Both the position numbers and the translations under genes were made by a program. From Janthinobacterium aquaticum (GTDB lineage Bacteria; Pseudomonadota; Gammaproteobacteria; Burkholderiales; Burkholderiaceae_D), in assembly GCF_009208565.1 (NCBI RefSeq), contig NZ_WFLK01000016.1:62001-126000 (forward strand): 64,000 bases of DNA, given 5' to 3'. Positions within the stretch are counted from its first letter, which is position 1, and the number at the start of each line of letters is the position of its first letter. Under the pieces are notes generated by a model, which was not told where the DNA came from, made no database searches, and was given only the letters and a program-made list of their open reading frames with translations. Shown one piece after another: positions 16,961 to 24,016 of the stretch.

Positions 16961-18593
16961 GTCGATGAGTACTGATTTCCTCGTTATCGGCTCGGGCATT
17001 ATCGGCTCGCTGGCGGCGCGCAAGCTGGCGTTGGCCGGCGCCTCGGTGCTGATCCTTGAAGCGGGCCCGCGCGTGACGCGTGGCGAGATCGTCTCGCGCT
17101 TTCGCAATTCCACACGCCGCAGCGACCTGATGTCGCCATATCCGTCGGTGCCGACGGCGCCGCACCCGATCTACCAGCCTACCGACAGCGGCTACCTGGT
17201 GCAGGCCGGACCGTATCCGTACCCGGCCGAATATATCCGCCAGTTCGGCGGCACCACCTGGCACTGGGCGGCGCAGGCCTGGCGCAATGTACCCAACGAT
17301 TTTCGATTGCACAGCCTGTATGGCGTCGGCGTGGACTGGCCGATCAGCTATGCGGACCTGGAACCGTATTACCAGGAGGCCGAGGAAATCATGGGCGTGT
17401 CCGGCGCCGACAATACCGGTTCGCCGCGCAAGCAGCCGTTTCCGATGGAACCGGTGATCGAGCCTTACGCCATGCGCCGCGTGCGCGAACGCCTCGCGCC
17501 GCAGTACAAGGTGGTCAGCAATACCACGGCGCGCAACAGCGTGAGCTACGGCGGGCGTCCGGCCTGCTGCGGCAACAACAACTGCCAGCCTATCTGCCCG
17601 GTCGACGCGCAATACCACGGCGGCATTGCCGCGCTGCAGGCCGAGGCGGCCGGTGTGACCATCCGCGTCAACGCCAATGTCTACCAGCTCGAACACGACG
17701 CGCAAGGGCGCATCACGGCCGCGCTCTACTACGACGCCGACAAAAAAAGCCAGCGCGTCACCGCCAAGACGTTCATTCTGGCCGCCAACGGCATTGAAAG
17801 CCCGCGCCTGCTGCTGCTGTCGGCGTCCGAAAAGTATCCGAAGGGGCTGGCCAATAGCAGCGACATGGTCGGGCGACACCTGATGGATCATCCGAGCACG
17901 TCGCTGACATTCGACGCCGACGAAGACCTGTGGCTGGGCCGGGGCCCGCAAAGCCCCAGCTCGATCGGCACCATGCGCGATGGCGACTTCCGTGGCCAGC
18001 ACGCGGCCTACCGGCTCGATTTCACCAATATCTCGCGCGTAGACGGCGCCACCAAAGACCTGATCAGTCGCGCCGTGTTCGGCGAGGAATTCGAGCGCCA
18101 GCTGCGCTTTGCCTCGGCGCGTGAAATGAGCCTGAAAACCGTGCTTGAAGTGCTGCCTGACCCTGAAAACCGCATTACCCTCAGCAGCGAGAAAGACAGC
18201 ATGGGCATCCCGAAGCCGCAGGCCCATTACTCGATCGGCGAATATACGCGCCTGGGCCACGAACGCGCGCGCCAGGATTTTGCCAATGTGGCGCGGCTGA
18301 TGGGCGGCACCAATCTGCGTCCGAGCAAGGAGGGCGCCTACGCCAATAACCAGCATATCTGCGGCACGCTGTCGATGGGACGCGATCCGGCGGCGTCGGT
18401 GTGCAATGAATGGGGGCGCGCGCACGACCACGCCAACCTGTTCTTCTGCAGCACCGGCGTACTGCCCACCTGCGGCACCTGCAACTCCACCGAGAACGGC
18501 GTGGCGCTGGCGCTGCGCACGGTCGACCATATACTGGCCGAGCAGGGCATCAAGCCCGGCACAGCGGCATCAGCAGCGGGAGCGCCGGCATGA
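16953..18593 (+). CDS. FAD-dependent sugar/polyol dehydrogenase, GMC catalytic subunit
   Basis: A 546-residue GMC oxidoreductase. FAD-binding GSGIIG is at residues 13-18 and an acidic strand end follows (LILEAGP). The segment CCGNNNCQPICPVDA (Cys205, Cys206, Cys211, Cys215) matches the iron-sulfur ligand region of Burkholderia FAD-glucose dehydrogenase, where three cysteines bind a 3Fe-4S cluster. The C-terminus has the GMC histidine region (NQHICGTLSMG) and CNSTENGVALALRTVD. It oxidises glucose, sorbitol, gluconate or a similar substrate at C1 or C2 and passes electrons to the cytochrome. It has no signal peptide, in line with co-export by the gamma subunit. Overlaps both neighbours. Confidence 0.9.
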   Translation: MAESMSTDFLVIGSGIIGSLAARKLALAGASVLILEAGPRVTRGEIVSRFRNSTRRSDLMSPYPSVPTAPHPIYQPTDSGYLVQAGPYPYPAEYIRQFGGTTWHWAAQAWRNVPNDFRLHSLYGVGVDWPISYADLEPYYQEAEEIMGVSGADNTGSPRKQPFPMEPVIEPYAMRRVRERLAPQYKVVSNTTARNSVSYGGRPACCGNNNCQPICPVDAQYHGGIAALQAEAAGVTIRVNANVYQLEHDAQGRITAALYYDADKKSQRVTAKTFILAANGIESPRLLLLSASEKYPKGLANSSDMVGRHLMDHPSTSLTFDADEDLWLGRGPQSPSSIGTMRDGDFRGQHAAYRLDFTNISRVDGATKDLISRAVFGEEFERQLRFASAREMSLKTVLEVLPDPENRITLSSEKDSMGIPKPQAHYSIGEYTRLGHERARQDFANVARLMGGTNLRPSKEGAYANNQHICGTLSMGRDPAASVCNEWGRAHDHANLFFCSTGVLPTCGTCNSTENGVALALRTVDHILAEQGIKPGTAASAAGAPA

Positions 18594-19984
18594 GCGCGCG
18601 GTTTGCATGGCGGCCCCTGCTGCTATCGGCCGGCCTGCTGCTGTCCAGTCACGGCCATGCGGTTGACGTGGACGCGGCGGCGCAGATCGAGCGTGGCCGT
18701 TATCTGGCCGCGGCCGGCGACTGCATCGCCTGCCACACCGTGGCCGGCGGCAAGCCGATGGCCGGCGGCCTGGCCGTCGAGACGCCGATCGGACCGATTA
18801 TCGCCAGCAATATCACGCCATCGAAAAGCCATGGCATCGGCAATTACAGCCTGGCGCAGTTTTCCAGCGCCGTGCGCCACGGCGTGCGTGCCGATGGCGC
18901 CCACCTGTACCCGGCCATGCCGTACACGGCCTATGCCAAAGTCACGGACGAAGACATGGCCGCCATGTACGCCTGGTTCATGCAGGGCGTGGCGCCCGTC
19001 AATGCCGCGCCCGAACGCAGCACGCGTTTGCCGTTTCCGTTCAATATCCGCCTGTCGATGCTGGCCTGGAACTGGCTGTTTCTCGACAAGGAACCGTTCA
19101 AGGGCGACCCGGCAAAAAGCGTGGAATGGAACCGCGGCGCCTATCTGGTGCAGGGGCTGGGCCACTGCGGCACCTGCCATACGCCGCGCAATGCGCTGAT
19201 GGGCGAGCAGGCGTCAAAACTGCTGGGCGGCGCCGACCTGGGCACCTGGAGCGCGCCCAATATCACGTCTGACGTCAACAGCGGCATCGGTTCGTGGAGC
19301 CGGCAGGACCTGGCCGCCTACCTGCGCACCGGGCGCAGCGCCCAGCGCGGCCAGGCTGCCGGCCCGATGGCCGAAGCGATCGACCACAGCCTGCGCCATC
19401 TGACGCCAAACGACCTCGACGCCATTGCGCTGTACATCAAAAGCGTGCCGGCGCTGCGCGACCCGAGCGACAGCAAACCAGTCACGCAGTGGGGCCAGGC
19501 CGGCGACAGGCTGGCCGAACTGCGCGGCGTGCCGCTGCCCAAAGACCTTAACCGCATGAGCGGCGCGCAGCTCTATGACGCCCACTGCGCCAGTTGCCAC
19601 CAGGCGCGCGGGCAGGGCAGTTTTGACGGCAGCCTGCCGCCGCTGTTCCATAACTCCACCACCGGGCGCAGCAACACCAACAATCTGGTGATGGCCATGC
19701 TCGATGGTGTGCAGCGCCAGGGTGCCGGCGTGGGCGACGCCAACGGCTATCTGATGCCGGCGTTTCGCCAGACGCTGTCGTCCGAGCAGCTCGTCAGCCT
19801 GGGCAACTACGTGCAGCAACTGTACGGCAACCCGGCCGGCAAGGTCACGCTGGAGCAGGTCACGATTCTGCGCCAGGGTGGCGCGCCGTCGGACCTGATC
19901 GGCCTGGTGCGCGGCAGCCTGATCGTTGCCGGCCTGGCGCTCCTGCTGGCCATACTCTGGTGGCGCCGTCGCAAGGAGGACTAG
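18590..19984 (+). CDS. Triheme cytochrome c subunit of sugar dehydrogenase, membrane-anchored
   Basis: A 464-residue protein with an Sec signal peptide (about 1-24), three c-type heme sites CIACH (45-49), CGTCH (193-197) and CASCH (333-337), and one C-terminal helix LIVAGLALLLAILWW followed by RRRKED. It takes electrons from the FAD/Fe-S subunit to ubiquinone in the membrane. The start ATG overlaps the dehydrogenase stop as ATGA. The domain order is that of the beta subunit of gluconate/sorbitol/FAD-glucose dehydrogenase complexes. It needs the cytochrome c maturation system, which is not in the window. Confidence 0.92.
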   Translation: MSARFAWRPLLLSAGLLLSSHGHAVDVDAAAQIERGRYLAAAGDCIACHTVAGGKPMAGGLAVETPIGPIIASNITPSKSHGIGNYSLAQFSSAVRHGVRADGAHLYPAMPYTAYAKVTDEDMAAMYAWFMQGVAPVNAAPERSTRLPFPFNIRLSMLAWNWLFLDKEPFKGDPAKSVEWNRGAYLVQGLGHCGTCHTPRNALMGEQASKLLGGADLGTWSAPNITSDVNSGIGSWSRQDLAAYLRTGRSAQRGQAAGPMAEAIDHSLRHLTPNDLDAIALYIKSVPALRDPSDSKPVTQWGQAGDRLAELRGVPLPKDLNRMSGAQLYDAHCASCHQARGQGSFDGSLPPLFHNSTTGRSNTNNLVMAMLDGVQRQGAGVGDANGYLMPAFRQTLSSEQLVSLGNYVQQLYGNPAGKVTLEQVTILRQGGAPSDLIGLVRGSLIVAGLALLLAILWWRRRKED

Positions 19985-20010
19985 AGTATCGCTGCAGGGC
20001 GTGCTACGAT

Positions 20011-20027
20011 ATGCAATCATCTTGCAT
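20011..20027. promoter_or_regulatory. Palindrome ATGCAATCATCTTGCAT, candidate operator
   Basis: Perfect 6-base arms ATGCAA/TTGCAT with a 5-base spacer, 18-34 bases upstream of the first ATG of the metal-type ABC operon, where it would cover the promoter or start site. It could be the site for a metal-responsive repressor (Zur or ArsR/MerR type), though it is not a recognisable consensus Zur box. Confidence 0.45.
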
Positions 20028-20044
20028 TAGTGTGCCGCCCTCGC

Positions 20045-20380
20045 ATGTTGCTTTCTGTTTTTGCTGCTGACCGACTTCACCCGGCTCGCCCGCCCTGGCT
20101 GCGCTGGGTGGCGTGGCTGCTGGCGGCAGCGCTGGTCTGGCAACTGCTGGGCGCCACGCAGCACAGCCATGCGCTGGGTACACACGCGGTCGATTGCAGC
20201 GCCTGTTTTGTGGACAGCCTGCCGCCGGCCAGCCAGCCATTCGCGCCGCTGGCGCCGCAGCCTGGCGCATGGACGCTGCAGCAGATACTGTTGCCGGCCA
20301 TGGCGCCGGCTGGCCTGTTGCCAAAGCCCCTCCTGATTCCGCTCGCGCACGGCCCGCCGTGCATTCCTGGCTCCTGTTGA
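20045..20380 (+). CDS. Small His/Cys-containing membrane protein of metal ABC operon
   Basis: A 111-residue protein with one N-terminal helix (WVAWLLAAALVWQLLGA, about 21-37) followed immediately by the metal-ligand-rich stretch QHSHALGTHAVDCSACF and a proline-rich tail that ends in a further Cys. It resembles DUF2946-type small proteins; in Pseudomonas a His-rich small protein (PA4063) opens the homologous operon. A periplasmic metal-capture role is an inference. It is followed at a short distance by the ATPase gene. Confidence 0.6.
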   Translation: MLLSVFAADRLHPARPPWLRWVAWLLAAALVWQLLGATQHSHALGTHAVDCSACFVDSLPPASQPFAPLAPQPGAWTLQQILLPAMAPAGLLPKPLLIPLAHGPPCIPGSC

Positions 20381-20386
20381 TATCCG

Positions 20387-21094
20387 GTGCGCTTTGGCGC
20401 GCCGCTTTACACCAACCTGCTGGGGAAGAACGTGTTATCCATACTAGATCTGGACTACCGGCGCTGCGGCCAGAGCGTGCTGTCGGTGCCGTCGTTTGCG
20501 CTGGCGCGCGGCGAACATGCGCTGCTGCTGGGGCCATCGGGCGCCGGCAAATCCACGCTGCTGCACCTGCTGGCAGCCATACTGAGTCCGCAGGCGGGCC
20601 GCATCAGTGTCGACGGTGTCGACATTGGCGCGCTGGCGCCGCGCGAGGCTGACCGCTGGCGCGGCCGTCATGTGGGCTACTTGCCGCAGCAGCTGTCGCT
20701 GCTTGCCAGCCTGAGCGTGCGCGACAATGTGCTGCTGCCCGGCTACGCCAGCGGCCAGCCGGCCGATCCGGCGCGTGCCGATGCGCTGCTGGCCCAGCTT
20801 GGCCTTGCCGGCAAGGCGCAAGCCAAACCGCACCAATTGAGCGGCGGGCAGCGCCAGCGCGTGGCCATTGCGCGCGCCGTGCTGAACCGGCCGCGCCTGC
20901 TGCTGGCCGATGAACCGACCGCCAGCCTCGATGATGAAGCCTGCCAGAGCGTGACCGCCTTGCTGTTGCGCCAGGCGCAGGAGTCCGGTGCGTCACTGAT
21001 TATTGCCAGCCATGATGCCAGGCTGATTGCCGCCATGCCCGTCGCCCTGGTTTTGCGCCTGCCTGCGCGGGAGGGCCTGCCATGCGCCGCCTAA
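20387..21094 (+). CDS. ABC transporter ATP-binding protein (LolD/MacB type)
   Basis: A 235-residue ATPase with Walker [11 protein letters not shown]-loop LPQQ, signature [14 protein letters not shown], Walker [13 protein letters not shown] and H-loop ASHD, all intact. Size and motifs match the type VII/LolD-MacB group that pairs with FtsX-like permeases. The longest frame starts with GTG at 20387; a GTG at 20432 preceded by GGGGAAG at 20422-20428 is an attractive shorter start (220 residues). It overlaps the permease gene by 13 bases. In the Pseudomonas counterpart (PA4064) the system is linked to zinc starvation. Confidence 0.9.
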   Translation: MRFGAPLYTNLLGKNVLSILDLDYRRCGQSVLSVPSFALARGEHALLLGPSGAGKSTLLHLLAAILSPQAGRISVDGVDIGALAPREADRWRGRHVGYLPQQLSLLASLSVRDNVLLPGYASGQPADPARADALLAQLGLAGKAQAKPHQLSGGQRQRVAIARAVLNRPRLLLADEPTASLDDEACQSVTALLLRQAQESGASLIIASHDARLIAAMPVALVLRLPAREGLPCAA

Positions 21095-22287
21095 ACGCCG
21101 TCACGCTGGCGCTGGCCGCCTTGCGCTATCAAAAACTGTCGAGCGCCCTGAACCTGCTGCTGATGGCGTTTGGCGTGGCGCTGATGACGTTTATCGTCGC
21201 CGTCAGCGCCCAGCTGGAGCAGGGCGCGCTGCGCGACGCCGACGGCATCGATATGGTGGTGGGCGCGAAGGGCTCGCCGTTGCAGCTGATCCTGTCGTCC
21301 GTGTATCACATCGATATCCCGACCGGCAATATTCCGGCCACGGCGCAGGCTGAACTGGCAGCCAATCGGCTGGTGGCGCAAGTGATTCCACTGGCGCTTG
21401 GCGACAGCTACCAGGGCTACCGCATCGTCGGCACCAACTCTGACTATGTGCGCCAATACGGCGGGCAGGCAGCTACCGGCGTGCTGTTTGGCGGACCGAT
21501 GCAGGTGGTGCTGGGAGCAGAAGCGGCGCGCGTAACGGGCAAAAAGCCGGGCGACAGCTTTGCCGGCTCGCACGGCCTGGTGGCCGGCGGCGAGCAGCAT
21601 GCGCATGCGCCGTATCAGGTGGTGGGTGTCCTGCGCCCGACCGGCACTGTGCTTGACCGGCTGATCGTCACACCCGTCGCCTCGGTCTGGCATGTGCATG
21701 ACACCGACCCCGACCATGTGCGCACAGCCGCCAGCGCCAACGAGCACGAGGTAACGGCCCTGCTGGTGCGCTACGCCTCGCCGCTGGCTGCCGTCAGCCT
21801 GCCGCGCTGGATCAACAGCCAGACGCGCCTGCAGGCGGCCCAGCCGGCGTTCGAGGCCGCCAAGCTGTTCCAGCTGCTGGGCGTGGGCGCCGATGTGCTG
21901 CGCGCCATAGCCGGCGGCGTACTGGCCGTGGCCTGCCTGTCGATGCTGGTGGCGCTGTATCACGCGCTGCAGGAACGCCAGGCCGACCTGGCCATTTTGC
22001 GCACGCTGGGCGCGCCACCACGTACCTTGCTGCTACTGCTGCTGACCCAGGGCCTGCTGCTCTCGCTGGGCGGCGCGCTGTTGGGCTGGCTGCTGGGCCA
22101 CGCCGGCGTGGGCCTGCTCGGCCAACTGATGCAGGCGCAGCAAAACCTCGGCCTGTCTGCCTGGCGTATCACGCCATCCGAAGCATGGCTGCTGCCGGTT
22201 GCCGCCGCTGTCGGCTTGCTCGCTGCGCTGCTACCCGCCGTGCGCGCCTACCGTACCGATATTGCGGCCACGCTGGCCCATCACTGA
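21082..22287 (+). CDS. FtsX-like ABC transporter permease
   Basis: A 401-residue permease with the MacB/FtsX topology: one N-terminal helix ([19 protein letters not shown], about 23-41), a periplasmic domain of about 230 residues that includes a [10 protein letters not shown] histidine cluster, then three C-terminal helices. [20 protein letters not shown] is the coupling loop of the family. This group does not move substrates through the membrane in the usual way but transmits mechanical force to periplasmic partners. It forms an operon with the ATPase and the DUF3299 protein, as in the zinc-responsive PA4063-PA4066 cluster. Confidence 0.9.
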   Translation: MRRLNAVTLALAALRYQKLSSALNLLLMAFGVALMTFIVAVSAQLEQGALRDADGIDMVVGAKGSPLQLILSSVYHIDIPTGNIPATAQAELAANRLVAQVIPLALGDSYQGYRIVGTNSDYVRQYGGQAATGVLFGGPMQVVLGAEAARVTGKKPGDSFAGSHGLVAGGEQHAHAPYQVVGVLRPTGTVLDRLIVTPVASVWHVHDTDPDHVRTAASANEHEVTALLVRYASPLAAVSLPRWINSQTRLQAAQPAFEAAKLFQLLGVGADVLRAIAGGVLAVACLSMLVALYHALQERQADLAILRTLGAPPRTLLLLLLTQGLLLSLGGALLGWLLGHAGVGLLGQLMQAQQNLGLSAWRITPSEAWLLPVAAAVGLLAALLPAVRAYRTDIAATLAHH

Positions 22288-22296
22288 AAGAAAACC

Positions 22297-22794
22297 ATGC
22301 AACGAGCTACTACAGTTTTATGCCTGATGTTCCTGGCCGCTCCCGTGCTGGCCAAACCCGGCCATCCCGCCATCACGGCGGCAACCGACAACGCCCCTGC
22401 GGCGCTGACGTTTCCGGTGCTGACCGATATGCCGGGCGTGCTGCCCTGGTCGCTGCTGGGCCAGGCCACCACCGTCAAGGGCAAGGGCGGGCGCATGCTG
22501 CCCAAATACACGCCAGCCATTGCTGCGCTGGACCAGACGGACGTGAAAGTGCAGGGCTACATGATGCCGCTGCAGCCGGGCCAGCTGCACAAGCATTTCC
22601 TGCTGACGGTCACCTCGGCCAGTTGCCCGTTCTGCCTGCCGGCCGGACCGGAGGGCGTGGTCGAGGTCAACAGCAGCAGCGCCGTCAAGTTCGGCTACGC
22701 TCCGCTGGTCATGTCGGGCAAGATGACGGTGCTGAAAAACGATTCGATGGGCTTGTACTACCGCATCGACAATGCCACCCTGGTGGCGCCGTGA
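22297..22794 (+). CDS. Exported DUF3299-type protein
   Basis: A 165-residue protein with a cleavable signal peptide (MQRATTVLCLMFLAAPVLA). The core has the DUF3299 pattern: VKVQGYMMPL in the middle, then SASCPFCLPAGPEGVVEV, with a CPFC pair, and a C-terminal strand region. DUF3299 proteins follow FtsX-type metal ABC genes (PA4066 in Pseudomonas). The CxxC pair may bind metal or be kept reduced by the thioredoxin-like protein encoded next, whose start overlaps this stop. Family function is not established. Confidence 0.75.
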   Translation: MQRATTVLCLMFLAAPVLAKPGHPAITAATDNAPAALTFPVLTDMPGVLPWSLLGQATTVKGKGGRMLPKYTPAIAALDQTDVKVQGYMMPLQPGQLHKHFLLTVTSASCPFCLPAGPEGVVEVNSSSAVKFGYAPLVMSGKMTVLKNDSMGLYYRIDNATLVAP

Positions 22795-23252
22795 AGTGGG
22801 CATGGGCACTGTTTTTTATGTTGCCAATGGCCATGGCGCATGACAATCCGCCAGCGCTGCGCCTGCCCACGCTGGACGGCCAGCGCCTGGTCACCCTGGC
22901 CAGCTTCCACGACCGGCCCGTGCTGCTGAACTTCTGGTCCAGCAGCTGCGTGCCGTGCGTGCGCGAACTGCCGCTGCTGCAGGCGCAGTCGCAAACGTCG
23001 TCCATGGCGTATGTGGGCGTGGCGATCGATGATCCGGCGCCTGCCGCCGCATTCGCGCTGCGCGTCGGCGTGCACTACCTGCAGCTGGCGGCGCCACCGG
23101 CCGACGGCGCCGCGTTGCTGCGCCGCTTCGGCAACCGCCTGGGCGCGCTGCCCTATACCGTTGTGCTGAACCGCGCGCACCAGTCTTGCGCCATGCGGCT
23201 CGGTGCGGTCGATACGGCATGGCTTCAAAGTTCCTCCCTGGCGTGTAACTAA
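22791..23252 (+). CDS. TlpA-like thioredoxin-fold protein, exported
   Basis: A 153-residue protein starting at GTG 22791, which overlaps the previous stop as GTGA. A short signal peptide (MKWAWALFFMLPMAMA) leads to a TlpA/ResE-type thioredoxin fold: RLPTLDGQRLVTLASFHDRP, then LLNFWSSSCVPCVRELP with the redox pair Cys53-Val-Pro-Cys56, and a cis-Pro loop ALPYTVV. It lacks an inner-membrane anchor after cleavage. A likely task is reduction of the CPFC site of the DUF3299 partner or of the metal-loading protein, by analogy with TlpA/ScoI. Ends the operon. Confidence 0.85.
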   Translation: MKWAWALFFMLPMAMAHDNPPALRLPTLDGQRLVTLASFHDRPVLLNFWSSSCVPCVRELPLLQAQSQTSSMAYVGVAIDDPAPAAAFALRVGVHYLQLAAPPADGAALLRRFGNRLGALPYTVVLNRAHQSCAMRLGAVDTAWLQSSSLACN

Positions 23253-23376
23253 AGCCTTGCGAGGACAGGACTGACAAAAAAAGGTCGCTCTGAGTGTGCG
23301 CCAGGTGCTGATGACGCTATGCCTGTCAAGGCAGAGAAGCTCACGATGGCTGCTACGAGGATAAAATTCATGAAGT

Positions 23377-23847
23377 TTAATTTTCTTCGGCAATCCTGTT
23401 CCAGGAAGGATACTTCCACGGAAGTATGTTCTCCAGCGCCGTGATTTTTGCGGTAGGTACCAATGCGCCTTGACCATCGGTTTTTGGCAAGAGTGCCAGT
23501 TTTCGCTCCAGCCCTGGTTGCAGTTCAGCGGGCACAAACAGCCACGGCTGCACATGCCAGTCGCCAGGCACTGCGCAGTCTCTGACAAGTGCCTGTTTTA
23601 GCTGCGTCCAGTGTTCATTCCAGCCTGTAATGCGCTTCAGTAGCGCATTGAGTGATTTGGAATAGCTGACTTCACATAGAAAAACTTCCCTGGTGCGAAA
23701 ATTCACGGCTACAGCGTCGCAATACCAGTGGTGCCCGGTCCTGTCGGGATTGTGGCCGGGGTTTAATTGTATGCAGCATTCGGTATTGATAAACATTGCT
23801 CGATCTGCACGCAGATAGTCCGTTACGACACCTTGAAAGTAATCCAT
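23377..23847 (-). CDS. Hypothetical protein, possible PD-(D/E)xK-like fold
   Basis: A 156-residue soluble protein rich in Trp, His and Cys (GHHWYCDAVAVN, HWTQLKQAL, WHVQPWLF, PWKYPSWN). Asp in YCDAV followed about 15 residues later by FLCEVSYSKS is reminiscent of the D...E-x-K core of restriction-like nucleases, but spacing of E and K is not canonical. No family recognised. The gene and its flanks (23.3-24.0 kb) are more AT-rich than their neighbours, a sign of transfer. It is monocistronic, convergent with the ABC operon and divergent from the OsmC-YcaO gene. Confidence 0.6.
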   Translation of the reverse strand: MDYFQGVVTDYLRADRAMFINTECCIQLNPGHNPDRTGHHWYCDAVAVNFRTREVFLCEVSYSKSLNALLKRITGWNEHWTQLKQALVRDCAVPGDWHVQPWLFVPAELQPGLERKLALLPKTDGQGALVPTAKITALENILPWKYPSWNRIAEEN

Positions 23848-24016
23848 ATATTCAGTAAGTTTTCATAGTTTGAAGTAAGTTTGACACTGCTCGTTGGTCT
23901 GATGCAAAGCAGACTGCGCATGTGCAAGGTCATGGTGTTTTTCAGGGAGAGGGACGGCAAGCCTGAAACCAAGGATAATAGCGGCTTGTTTAATCAGTAC
24001 AGAGTTTGGATTCTCC

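Noticed and set aside
16887..18530. 547-codon minus-strand frame opposite the GMC dehydrogenase
   Set aside because: The plus strand has intact FAD and Fe-S motifs and coupled neighbours; the minus frame is a shadow.
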